Below are positions 43,303 through 53,420 of a stretch of DNA of 64,000 bases, piece after piece; within the stretch, counting starts at the first letter, position 1, and each line of letters begins with the position of its first letter. The DNA comes from Zasmidium citrigriseum (Eukaryota > Ascomycota > Dothideomycetes > Mycosphaerellales > Mycosphaerellaceae). The DNA lies in contig NHNW01000050.1 of the NCBI GenBank assembly GCA_002786025.1, positions 186,001 to 250,000 of the forward strand, written 5' to 3'. The notes beneath the pieces are model-generated. The model did no database searches, was not told where the DNA came from, and worked only from the letters and a program-made list of their open reading frames with translations. The position numbers and the translations under genes are program-made.

Positions 43303-45360
43303 TCATACCAGGTAGAAGATACAATCACCGCTGTCATCCCGCAGCCTTCCAGGCGCTTGTTGGTCCAGTAAGTGGTGCTCATGCATGAGTTGACGGTCTT
43401 CTTTGGCATCCTCACCGTCGTCCTCCTTGAAACAGCAGTTCACAAGTCCCACTCGTTTGTAAGACCTTGCAACCCGATCAGCAACCTCGAGCAGCAGCCA
43501 GTAGTTCCACTCTGCAACTGGATTGGGGACTTGTGCGGCATGCATGAGGAAGTAATCTGGCGAGGAGCTCGGCGTGTCCTCCTGCTCGACCGCGGTATCG
43601 AGACTCAAAGACATAATAGTAAGACGCTTGTAAGTCCTCTCGTTTGCTTCTGGTCGCATGATGTAACTGAGGGTCTGTCCCATGTGACTAGTATGAATGA
43701 TGCGGACTGCCTTCAAGACCGCCCGAATGTGAAGCCATCCTGGTTGAGATGTGACCCCTGAGACCTTTGTTAGATGTTCGACCGACAATTTCTGGGCGTC
43801 TAGTATCTCGAACAAAATCGACCTATCCAAGGCAGGCGTCATAACAGGCGTGTCAACGGACAGCGGAGAAAAGCTTGGAAATGGTCTCTTAGCCTTTGGC
43901 AGCAACACTTGCTTCGAGTGTCGATCGAGGACCCAGAGCAACTGCCGGTGCATATGACCTCTCCACAATCCAGCCAGATATTGCTCTCCGGAAAGCCGTT
44001 CGATCTCAGCTGCGAGGCCGGTGAGTGCCCATGGCCGGTCATCAGCAAACGTGAAGTCGCATTTGCTGTATTCGTTAATGATTGTCGACCACGCACGGCA
44101 GAAGCCGCAGCCTGGATCGCAAGGTGTTGATGGCTGTCCATGCTCACCGCGGCTGTGCCCTTGGATGTTCCTCCAGTCGAAGGAACAATTGCGACTAAAG
44201 CGCCAGGATACAGCCTTCAGCCGTTTCATGAGGTCTGATTCGTTTTCGTAGCCCTCTGGAACAGAACCCTGCTGGCACTCCCACAAGATACGATCATTGA
44301 GGAAATGCAGTATTCGTGGAGACAACGTGTGTTCTTGGAAGACCCAGCCTCTTTGGTGGAGCGGTGCTTCCTCGATTCGCCTTCCAAGCAGCCGCTGCTC
44401 GATGAAGTCGTATGTGCCTGCACGCCTGCAGAGAGGCGAGCCCTCGGAAATCTTGACCTTTACCGGACTGACCAGAGCGGGATCTCTCTGCCGGAACAGG
44501 CCAGCGGCACCTTGCACTTCGGTTGCAGAGATGTTGCATATGCCATTTGCGTAGACCGAGCACATGTTCTTGGATTCGGCCTCCCAGTCCTCAGGACTGT
44601 CTTGAATAATGCAAAGACTGTCAATCCAGATGTATCGGAAGCCAAGAGCACGAGTAACTTTGATGGCGTCTTGGAACGTTTTGGGAAGAGTTGAAATGGG
44701 ATGACCCATAGAGAGTGCGCTCTTGTTGGCATGGAGCAGCAAAAACGACTCGGAGCTGTCCCAGCGATGGCTTAGTGTGACATATTGCAGCCCTTCTAGA
44801 CCACTCGTCGCTGTTCCGACCACGCGGAAAACGTCCTTTTGACCGGAGACATCGATATCGAGCAGTCGAGTGGGGACTCGCCTCGACACTGCGTTTGCAG
44901 AACAAGATGAATGACTTGTGAGACACTGCTGTAGCCAAACTCGGGCCTGAGCCAGGGTGAGATCATCGCCAGTATTAGTAGCCGGTACCCAGATCTCATT
45001 ACGAGTCAGCGAGGGCCCAATGTAAATATACGCAATGCTGCCATAGCTTGGCCTTGTCCAAGCAATCTTGATATGGTCACTGTAGGACGAAAAGGTGGTG
45101 AAAGGTGAGGAGTTGGCACCGCATTCGCTTTCCTTACGGACCGGTTGGAAGATGGCGTCGGTATGAGGGTCGAGATTGGGTGATGTGTCTTTCATCTGCT
45201 TCCAAATTGCAGCACAGATCTGACATCCAGTCTGGACGGATGTCAAGAACTCATGCCCGGTATTGTGGTGACGATTCTCGGGACTTCGTATTGTTCTATG
45301 TGGTATTGCCTTCGCAGTGCCCTGCACACATGCCTGACATGCTTTGCAGATTCCCATCAT
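43303..45360 (-). CDS. HET-domain protein with Cys-rich head
   Basis: Single-exon protein of about 685 residues with the start at 45358-45360. The head has C-K-A-C-Q-A-C and later C-Q-I-C, a cysteine-rich patch seen in many ascomycete HET proteins and perhaps zinc-binding. The HET core reads Y-V-T-L-S-H-R-W-D near residue 200, F-R-Y-I-W-I-D-S-L-C-I-I-Q-D-S with D-W-x-x-E-S-x-x-M-x-x-V-Y-A-N, and R-G-W-V-F-Q-E-H-T-L-S-P-R-I-L-H-F. The tail shows A-L-T-G-L-A and A-G-L-W, also family-typical. The likely role is nonself recognition or regulated cell death. The 3' end lies 100 nt from the convergent oxidoreductase stop. Confidence 0.92.
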   Translation of the reverse strand: MMGICKACQACVQGTAKAIPHRTIRSPENRHHNTGHEFLTSVQTGCQICAAIWKQMKDTSPNLDPHTDAIFQPVRKESECGANSSPFTTFSSYSDHIKIAWTRPSYGSIAYIYIGPSLTRNEIWVPATNTGDDLTLAQARVWLQQCLTSHSSCSANAVSRRVPTRLLDIDVSGQKDVFRVVGTATSGLEGLQYVTLSHRWDSSESFLLLHANKSALSMGHPISTLPKTFQDAIKVTRALGFRYIWIDSLCIIQDSPEDWEAESKNMCSVYANGICNISATEVQGAAGLFRQRDPALVSPVKVKISEGSPLCRRAGTYDFIEQRLLGRRIEEAPLHQRGWVFQEHTLSPRILHFLNDRILWECQQGSVPEGYENESDLMKRLKAVSWRFSRNCSFDWRNIQGHSRGEHGQPSTPCDPGCGFCRAWSTIINEYSKCDFTFADDRPWALTGLAAEIERLSGEQYLAGLWRGHMHRQLLWVLDRHSKQVLLPKAKRPFPSFSPLSVDTPVMTPALDRSILFEILDAQKLSVEHLTKVSGVTSQPGWLHIRAVLKAVRIIHTSHMGQTLSYIMRPEANERTYKRLTIMSLSLDTAVEQEDTPSSSPDYFLMHAAQVPNPVAEWNYWLLLEVADRVARSYKRVGLVNCCFKEDDGEDAKEDRQLMHEHHLLDQQAPGRLRDDSGDCIFYLV

Positions 45361-45538
45361 TCGGGATATGGTACCTTCGATAGAGACCAAGGGAGATGAA
45401 AATTGGCTTTACAGTAGTAGGTCATTCCGGGAGGAAGAGATGTATCTGGCCTTTCGCGTTCACATCTTCTGCCAGCGTGCCAGCGGCCAAGGGTGCCTGC
45501 GTGTAAGGCGTTATATTTCCAAAAAGTCCGGCCTTCAT

Positions 45539-45657
45539 ACATTCGGCCATAGGTAGCTGACAATTGGGCATCCCGTCCGCTCTGCCATACACAAGCAGCT
45601 AACCGCCTGATTAGTACTACGGTGGGTGACCACGTGGGAATACCGGGTGCTGAATGT
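45539..45657 (+). rRNA. 5S ribosomal RNA
   Basis: A 119-nt stretch matches fungal 5S rRNA throughout: GGCCATAGG near the 5' end, GCATCCCGTCCGCTCTGCCA, the internal promoter region with GTACTACGGTGGGTGACCAC, then GGAATACCGGGTGCT. The 5' ACATTC and 3' GAATGT ends pair as helix I. T runs follow directly, as expected for polymerase III termination. It lies alone, as dispersed 5S genes do in filamentous ascomycetes. It is transcribed away from the minus-strand HET gene, whose start codon is 178 nt upstream. Confidence 0.93.
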
Positions 45658-45668
45658 TTTGCATTTTT
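45657..45668 (+). terminator. Polymerase III terminator of 5S rRNA
   Basis: TTTT directly at the 3' end of the 5S gene, then TTTTT five bases on. Confidence 0.75.
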
Positions 45669-46221
45669 GCTGTTCTTTTTGGACGTCGGCGAACGGACGA
45701 AGGAAGCAAGCGCGAGGCGATGAAGGACAAATTTTGACAGTCGTCGGAACGGCTGAACCTTTGTCCGAGGGTCCAGATCCTTGAAGTCTGTTTCCTCGCA
45801 CCTCATCCTTACTTGTCGCGGGACAGTATCAAACACCTTTTTGAGCTTGATCTACCGCATTATTGCCTCGAAGATACCGCTTCTCCTCAGGGGTGTGGAG
45901 TGCTTCCCAGTCAAGCCGAGAAGCTGACGCATTTGCGAGGACTTTTAGTTCCCCTCTCGCCCTAACGAGTTTTGCTTGGAACCATTCAAGGATTTGTCGC
46001 CTGCCACCTCTCTCATCATGGATCGAATGGAAAGATGACAATTTGAACAGCAGCGGACAGGAGTTGATAATGCCTTAGGCTTGACCCTCGGCTTCGCAAC
46101 TGCAGGTGGACGCCTGAAATTTGGCGGCTCTTCTTGATCAACAACATCATCACTCACTTCATCTCCCTCGCTACAATCCATCACAATCCATCAATGGGTC
46201 ATCGAATGCACTCGCATCAGG
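45669..46221. other. Intergenic spacer
   Basis: About 550 nt between the 5S gene and the F-box-like gene. Short frames only. Confidence 0.5.
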
Positions 46222-47185
46222 ATGCGGAATAGACAGCAACCTCTGACGTTTTTTGACCTGCCCCGCGAGATTCGAGATCTCGTCTATGGCCATACGTTGG
46301 ACGACATCGCTGAAGCCATCGCTAACGACGAAAGAGTCGGCAAGCATACCAGACGCTACTGGAGCCGGCCTTTAGAGATGGAAAACGCAGTGGAATACGA
46401 TACATGGCCACCTCGTCCAGCCGAATTCTACGTGCGGCAACATCTTGCACCATGCCCTCACTTGGGCCTCTTCGACATCCATCCTCTGGTGACCGCAGAG
46501 CTTTGCGACGAATTGCAGGAGAAGCAGCTACGCACAACACTCAGACTAAGCCTTCGCCGGCAGACTGGAAGGCCAAGACAGCTTATGGGCAAGTGGACAG
46601 GCCTGGATCTTCCTCTTTATGCAAAGCACACGATCTCTACAGTCTCGTTCCAAATCCCACCGGTGGCCACCGCCCGCACCTCTGAAATGGTTTCAAGTGA
46701 GCAATAATTCCAGCAACAAGGTCGAAGCTGACTTCATTGTAGTACTTCGTCCATTCCTCGACGACACAGCTCCGTGTCTCTTCGCTGATCTTCCAAACCT
46801 CCACACCATCAACGTTTCATTTCCATCATGCTGGTACCCACCCGCTTACACGCCCCGCGACTATCCCTCTTGCGTCGAGATACGCTCTCTGGACTATCCC
46901 CATTGCGCTATCGGGACTTTATCTCCCACCTTTCGAGTCACTAAGGAGAGGCTGGATCAATGGCTGGCATTGAATGTGGTACGTTCCCGACTCGAAGAGG
47001 TATCCAGCGCGAGCTTACAAGTATACCCAGCCGATCTCATGTCCTGCAACGTATGTTGTTGCGTTGGTGAACTATATGGAAGGCGACTTCGTGCGAATGA
47101 TACCCTTCAACACATGAGAGGGAGCACAAAGACGACGGTCTCCACTGTTAATTACCCGCCAGGCCATGTCATTACGAGGTCGTGA
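46222..47185 (+). CDS. F-box-like protein, function unknown
   Basis: Two exons, 46222-46696 and 46743-47185, give about 305 residues; the 46-nt intron has a GTGAGC donor, a GCTGAC branch and a TAG acceptor. The head F-F-D-L-P-R-E-I-R-D-L-V-Y resembles the F-box-like L-P-x-E-I-R-x-x-I-Y motif common in a very large family of ascomycete proteins of unknown function. The rest includes L-F-A-D-L-P-N-L-H-T-I-N-V-S-F-P, in keeping with repeats of such proteins that measure residues on a long curved fold. It may be a substrate adaptor for ubiquitin ligation, but an F-box is not firmly established. Confidence 0.65.
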
Positions 47186-48128
47186 GGTCGCAAGCAAGAC
47201 GCGGTGGTGCTATTAGAGCCGAAGAAAGCAGGTCCAAAGCTCTTCAACGATGGATCTATCGTCCTCGCCCGGAGCAGAGCCATTCCAATCGCGGCGAGTA
47301 CTCTTGCCATCAGCACCGCCCCCAGGAGGTGAAGACGCCTCCCCGAAGGAAGAGTGTTCCATTAGGGCCTCGGATACGAAACGTAAATTGGGTGCGAGGT
47401 CCACTTGCTCGACTATGCCAGCTGCACGTCGCTTCGCACCGTCTCCTCTGTCCTACATGCCGAACGCGGGACAAGGATTGGGAACGCCGCTCAAAGGCCA
47501 CGCGGTCTCGGCGTCTGTACAGTGGAGTATCTGGACAATGCCTCATGTTCCGGACTGAATTCCTGCAGGTAATGAGATTTCAGCAGCGCCACATGCCCAT
47601 TTGCAGAGCTATTAGAGAGGGACTAAAGCCAAACTCAGCTATGGCGTCCAAGTGGCTGCTTTTACAGCTCCAGCCAGCCACGTGAACTTCAGCTTTCGAT
47701 CCTTGAAACGGAAACCCATGCCGGCCATGACTATAAGGGCTCCTGAGACCTGCCAAATTGAGCCAAGTGTGAGCGAAGTGTTGCACTTCAGCTCCGTCAA
47801 GCTTTGGCCTTGACCACTTTTGAGCAGCCTTGCCAAAGTTTCCAAAGGAAAGCCTTCGTGCACGGACGGAATTTGGCAATCCTAGGGTTTGGTCTCACCT
47901 GGGCGTCTGGTTTTCTCGCGTGTTCTGAAAGTAATTTTTCTATGGCTGGCTGGAAGGCCAGTCTCGACGTCCACCAGAGAGCGCAGCCCTGTCGTGGGAA
48001 GCAGAACGCTCATGTATTGGGCATTTAATAGAGCTGCGAGACACCAGTCGTCCTCATTGACATTCGGCTACCTCTCCTCACGTATCAATCGGACTGACTG
48101 ATCCTCCCTGAACGGAAGCACGACAGCA
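47186..48128. other. Intergenic region with one weak reading frame
   Basis: 943 nt without a confident gene; a 102-codon frame is listed separately at low confidence. Confidence 0.4.
47250..47558 (+). CDS. Possible small Ser/Pro-rich protein
   Basis: A 102-codon frame starts with M-D-L-S-S-S-P-G and has a protein-like S/P/R-rich composition with three cysteines. There is no homology I recognise, and other frames overlap it on both strands. It may be a small lineage-specific gene or chance. Confidence 0.2.
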   Translation: MDLSSSPGAEPFQSRRVLLPSAPPPGGEDASPKEECSIRASDTKRKLGARSTCSTMPAARRFAPSPLSYMPNAGQGLGTPLKGHAVSASVQWSIWTMPHVPD

Positions 48129-49453
48129 ATGAGGGCAACCATCCTTTTGGCTTTGATCAGCAGTGTGGTTGCATCTCCTGCTGGCACTCCGAACATACAA
48201 TCCGCATTCTGTTCGGTCGTTAAAGATGCTGTGACACTAGTCAAGCAGCAGACTGCGGCAACCGCATACTGCTCTTCATTCCTTGCTATACCATCCATCA
48301 CTTCTACGGTCACATCGACCACATTCACCTCGTAAGGTTGCTGACCGAGAAGCCTGTTGCTTTGCTAACAGACGTCACAGCACCTATACTGATGTCTCGA
48401 CCACGACTACAACGACGCAGGTGCAGACGGCTCCCATCGTCACAGATGTAGTCACTACCTCTACTACGTCTTTCTCGACGACGTGAGTTGCTGGCAATGC
48501 AAACGTCACGCAGACATACTCATGTCAATGCAGCACTTTCACGGAGACTTCGATCACGACCACGGGCACCACCTCGGTTCTTGCCACCGTTACTCGTACT
48601 TCGTGTGCAGCTCCGACTAGCACGGCACACAAGATGAAAGAGCGAGCCGTCAGCTCCATTCCCAAACCACCGGCACTAGCTGCCTACATCCTAGGCCCGC
48701 AGATATCCTCAGCATGTAGCTGCCTCTCTATTGCGCCCTCCACTACCACGACGACAAGCATAACCTCCATGGTGGCGACAACATCCCGAACTACTAGCGT
48801 ACGTCTCCCTCCCGGCTACTAAGTGCCTTGGATTCTAACAACAATAGGTCGATACAACAACGACAACAACACCGCATACTACATCCACCAGTGTCTCAAC
48901 GATCGTAAGCACGATCAGCACGACAACGACAAGCTGGTCCAGCGTCCAAGCCACCACGACTACAGGCACTACAACGGTAGTCTCGCTTCCCACCTTTGAG
49001 ATCAAGGTTATCGGTGGCTCAAACAACGGCAACTACGCATCCTTGAGGGTATATAATGGTATTGCCGCTGGAAAAGCCCCGCCGAATACAATCGGCGTCT
49101 CTCTTGATGGTACAGTCGGCACTCCCTCAAACTTCTCGCTCGCCGGCACGAATCTCCTCGCAGCCGACGCCGCCTACGTTGGGTACACGGCGGATGAAGA
49201 CCTGAACAGAGTGGACGGTGACAGCGAACTTGTGCTGTTCGATTCGGCGGCGACCATTGCAGCAAGGGGAAATAACATCACAATGCTGCAATGCGGCCTT
49301 GCCGCTAATGCGGATGGTACCTGTCCTCTGCAGTGTGTTGTCAATGGTGGAAGTACGTACTTCCAATGTGGGCAGTACTGGAGGATCTTGCAGCCGGGAG
49401 GAGCCAACTATTGCAGCAACACGGCTTTCCTGCTGTACGGTGTTACTACGTAG
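48129..49453 (+). CDS. Secreted Ser/Thr-rich surface protein
   Basis: Four exons (48129-48331, 48381-48482, 48534-48798, 48848-49453) give about 391 residues. The N-terminus is a signal peptide (I-L-L-A-L-I-S-S-V-V-A). A cysteine pair region follows (A-F-C-S-V-V-K, A-Y-C-S-S-F-L). Several T/S repeats with V-T-T-S-T-T-type pattern make O-glycosylated stalks on both sides of a C-S-C-L segment. The last 150 residues form a globular domain (F-E-I-K-V-I-G-G-S-N-N-G, F-S-L-A-G-T-N-L-L-A) ending in a cysteine-rich Y-F-Q-C-G-Q-Y-W-R-I-L-Q segment, a layout common in ascomycete wall-associated proteins of unknown function. No GPI tail. All introns are 49-51 nt and lie in the repeat stalk. Confidence 0.78.
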
Positions 49454-49635
49454 ACTGTCGGTACTGGACGACAAAGGGCGATGATCTCAAGAATAGGATT
49501 GTTTGAAGTCGCTTCTATTTAGCTGATGAGCTCTCGCCTTCTCGACGTGGCTTTTCGACGGGGATGATCTCAAAAAATTTTGATCCCTGCTCTTGTTCAC
49601 CGTTGCTGCATTCAAAGGTAAGGCTGACCGACCAG

Positions 49636-50426
49636 TCAGGACGAAAAGTTGACCTTCGAAACCGTCTGGTAGAACGCCTTGCCCTGTTCCTCTGCAATCG
49701 TGAGCTCGAGCTCGGTAGGCTGTCGTGACCCGTCACCAGCCTGTTTGCAGACCGCTGTCAGCATTGCAATCTCCAGAAGAAATTGAGGCCCTTACGCTGA
49801 AAGTTCCAGCTCCCCATGGAGACCCACCATGGATTTCATTGAGATTGGAAAGCAGCGGGAAGACCGTCTTGTATCCTAAGGGAACATAGACGATGCCATG
49901 ATGAGCCAGAGTGCTCATCGCTGCAAGCGCAGTGCTCTCTTGCCCGCCGCCCATCGTGCCGCTGCTAACGAAAACGCCAGCGAATTTGCCCCAGTACGAC
50001 CCTAACCACTAGTCAGCAAGCCATTATACACGACGTTCAGCTTTTTGAGTATCTCACCCTTAGCCCACTGTCCACCCGTCCGATCCCAGAAAGTCCTCCA
50101 CTGCGCCGGGAAGTTGCCAAAACGAGTCGGTATGCCGAGCAAGAACGCATCGTATTCTTCTAACTTCTTGGGACTCTCGAGGGTGGCAATGTTCCAGCTG
50201 TCCTTGGAGGGAGCGTGCATCTTGGTGAGCACATCATCGGTGAACGTCTCTTGCAGCATGTAAATGTCGCAGGTGCCGCCGGCGGCTTTGATCCCTCGAG
50301 CTTCGGCTTCAGCGAGTTGCTTGATGTGGCCGTACAGACTAAAATCATTGTCAGTCGTCAGATTGACAAGGTTTGCGATGCAGAACCGTACGAATAGAAG
50401 ACGATGGCGACCTTGGGTCCCGACAT
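49636..50426 (-). CDS. NAD(P)H:quinone oxidoreductase, WrbA type
   Basis: Flavodoxin-fold enzyme of about 208 residues that reduces quinones by two electrons using FMN, protecting against redox cycling. Exons are 50392-50426, 50058-50338, 49796-50001 and 49636-49740. The first splice joins V-A-I-V-F-Y-S to L-Y-G-H-I, the FMN phosphate loop. [10 protein letters not shown] and F-W-D-R-T-G-G-Q-W are the second FMN-binding loop and the family signature. [14 protein letters not shown] is the third. [11 protein letters not shown] near the end is also diagnostic. Length fits WrbA/Pst2/YCP4 proteins. All introns are about 50-56 nt. Confidence 0.93.
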
Positions 50427-51366
50427 GATGAGCGATTGAGTTCAAATGCAGAGCGACAATCGACGAGAAGAGCGAGAATGAATATGGACTCAAATAAGTT
50501 TTCTGCCCACAAAACTCAAGAATCGAACAGGCACGATGGATTCATTCTGGACTTCCCAGCGATCTCTTTTGTTCTTAAGCAACAGCTCCGTGCTACAAAA
50601 GCTGACGTAAAGCTGAGCAAATCAGCTATACGCCTGGCACCTTGGGAACCGCCTGATTGTGCATCGCCAAAGCAGCCACAAACAGGGAAGAGACCTTGGA
50701 ACCTAGTCCACTGGTCGCCATCGTGCCAAGACATTTCTAAGAATTGGCGCTGGATCAGTCAGCCAGAATCGCGGACGGACTAGACTTGGGCTGCCATCAG
50801 GTGCTCGTTTTGGACGTCTTTGGACCGTACTTGGATTTCAGATTACTCGCAATTCGTTCAAGGATTGAGCCTCGGTCCAAATTGGGTAGGTGGATGTGCA
50901 CGTGCCGCATAAGTGTCGCTGCACGGACTAGCGCTAAATTGCGAGTGAATTTGTAGATCTCTGGTGAATGTGATTGCGTGAATCCCACACTCTGAGTTTG
51001 CCAGAACATTAGCAGATGGAATGGAATGTTTCGATGGAGAGGGAAATATGTCCACCAAGGTAGGTCTATATCGATATAACATCCTACCCGGAGGAATTTC
51101 ACATGTCATCCTCGTGCAAGAGTCTGGGCTTCAACATCTGGTAGTACTCTTGCGCTTTGAGCTCTTTGGATGTGAGCTTCTATCATTGATTTCATTGTCA
51201 GTTCTCAGCTCGACCTACTCACTATATGTAAGCAGCTTGTAAGCCAGTAGACGCTTTGAAGTAGGACTGACCAAACGTTGAAGAGAAACTCAAGGTCAAC
51301 GTTATAACACAGTAAGCAACACTTTTGCCAAACTACTAGCTGATACATGTCCTAAAGTGAGACTCA
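50427..51366. other. Divergent upstream region, 940 nt
   Basis: Lies between the starts of the quinone reductase (-) and questin-oxidase-like gene (+). Only short frames; a TATATCGATATAAC sequence near 51066 is a palindrome-like AT-rich spot. Confidence 0.4.
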
Positions 51367-52909
51367 ATGACGGACAACCAGACGACAGCCAAGATGTACA
51401 GCGATGCAACCCGCCAGGCGAACGCCGGCGGCCTGAGCGAGCATTTGAAGATGAATCAAAACCACGAGCGTACCAACGTCCATGATGACTACCAGCTGCA
51501 AAGTCAATTCGACATCACAACCTCAACGACCAGCGTATATCGTGGTCCACGTCCCCGGGAGGACTCTGCTCAGATGCTGAACAGACTACTCAAAGAAAAC
51601 CAGCTCAACAACCATGTCTACTTCAGCGAGACTGGCGGCTTCCACAATCATCGTGTGCACCATCTCTTAGCAGCTTATGCTCTGGGTGCAACGCCGAAAG
51701 ATTTGCAGTTGGCCATCGACACGATGGAAAGTACCCAACGCCCTAGATTTGCCATCGACAAGGATCGGGTCGAAGCCATGTACACTGGTGAAGGATTCAA
51801 GTCGATGTTGGGCAATGATCGATACTACCATGACTATCTCGCCTTCTTCTTGCAGAAATTTGAGAAGCAGGGCTGGAAAGAGATGGTGACTGAATACCTG
51901 TTCTCTGGCACAAGACTGGCGGATGACCATTTCATCAGGCTTTTCGCAGGTACGTTTTTTCAGCTTACCTCGAAGGTTCCACTATTTGCTGAATCAAGTC
52001 AACATAGGAATATGGCATAACCTCATCCTGGTCGGATATGGCATCGAGTTTGAACAACCTGGAATCGTCGCCGAAGGTCTCGCAGGCACCTGTGTGCACT
52101 CCAACGTTTTCGGGCAATACTTGCTTGAATGTGAGAGGTTGTCACAAAATACCACTACAAAATGTAAGCCACTCGTTGAGCTTCTGCAGGAGATTAGGGA
52201 AGATCGAACGCTGTGCGACAAAGACTATTGGAACGGCGGCAACTCGTTTGCATACGACGATGACTTGGCCAGTAAGGCGCCTCCAAGGATGGCTGAATTG
52301 GCCGCACAATGGACAGTCGACGATCCCGATGATCTGGCATACCGAACAGTCGAGTTGATCAACGTGAATGCCTTCATCGCAGGCGCTGCACAACGTCCAA
52401 GCAAAGTGGTCAAGATCGACTTTATCTACGTCCATTACATCAATGCCTCAATCTTCTTTTCTGCCTTTCTAGAACAGGACTGGATCAAGTCGGCAGTCAA
52501 GATTCGGCTTCTGGAATGTTTCGTCCGCATGGAGCTCCTCTTCTACGCCTCAAGTCTCGGACCGGAGCTTCGTGCGAACGAAATCAAGAATTATAAACCC
52601 GTGGATCCGGCGTCCACGTGGTCGTCGATCATTCAGCGCTGTATGGTGATCCCAGATGATGGACACCTTGTGAAAATGATTCGAGCGCTGGCGCATGGCG
52701 AGCAGGTTTCGAGATCGTGGGAAGAGCAGGACATGGAGAGAGACCCACCGCTTCTGCCTGTGAAAGGAGGAATGTGGCTCCAAATTGCGAACATGGCCGT
52801 TGATTCGGTCGAAGGTGAGGGTGATATCATCAGACACTGGGTGAGGGGTGCTGGTAGTGATGAGGCATGGGCAGAGTTTCCGGACAGGAAAAGCGAATTG
52901 AACTATTGA
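51367..52909 (+). CDS. Questin-oxidase-like protein (PF14027 type)
   Basis: Two exons, 51367-51949 and 52008-52909, give about 494 residues. The sequence matches the questin oxidase-like family, whose members carry out Baeyer-Villiger-type ring opening of anthraquinones in polyketide pathways without recognisable cofactor motifs. Visible hallmarks are F-H-N-H-R-V-H-H-L-L-A-A-Y-A-L-G-A, Y-Y-H-D-Y-L-A-F-F, L-F-A-G-I-W-H-N-L-I-L-V-G-Y-G-I-E-F and, near the end, D-D-G-H-L-V-K-M-I-R-A-L-A-H-G-E. The conserved histidines are likely catalytic. No polyketide synthase is in the window, so it is either a stand-alone member or serves a pathway elsewhere. Confidence 0.82.
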
Positions 52910-53279
52910 TGAATTGTGAGATGATGAGAGTGGCGATTAAGCAGCTTGCAGTCTGACTTGGCCAGGAAGTTTCTTTTCCGCACGCGCGAAGCCAGGCTGC
53001 AGCCTGATAGTAGGCTCATCGATCAAGGACACCACCAAGACCCATGTGATCTGAGTCCAGGCGCTGAATGGAAAAAGTACTTGGACGGACTCTCATTGAA
53101 TACATGCAAACCACAGATCATCCCGTCCCGCTATTGTCTCTGTAGACTGTTTTGTGGACGATCATTCGCGTAACTGCAACGCGAATGCGAATGATCTGTG
53201 TAAGTGTTGGATTGATAAAGCTAAGTGAGCTCCTTTGGCCACGTCGTGTGGAAGTGAGCTCTTACAACTACTACCTACA
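52910..53279. other. Intergenic spacer upstream of the disrupted gene
   Basis: 370 nt; should contain the promoter of the secreted-protein gene. No motif assigned. Confidence 0.45.
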
Positions 53280-53404
53280 ATGTCGCCAATCATCTTGGCT
53301 CTGATGCTTGGTTTTGCTTCGACAGCCTTAACCGCTAATCCAGGGGTTGTGTCCTATACCGCTCTGACATTCCCATCGCCCTTGAATTGGATCAACAAGA
53401 ACTA

Positions 53405-53420
53405 CATGAACTACACCGGA
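53405..53420. repeat. Target-site duplication, left copy
   Basis: The 16-nt sequence CATGAACTACACCGGA directly precedes the inserted element and is repeated exactly at its right end. Confidence 0.92.
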
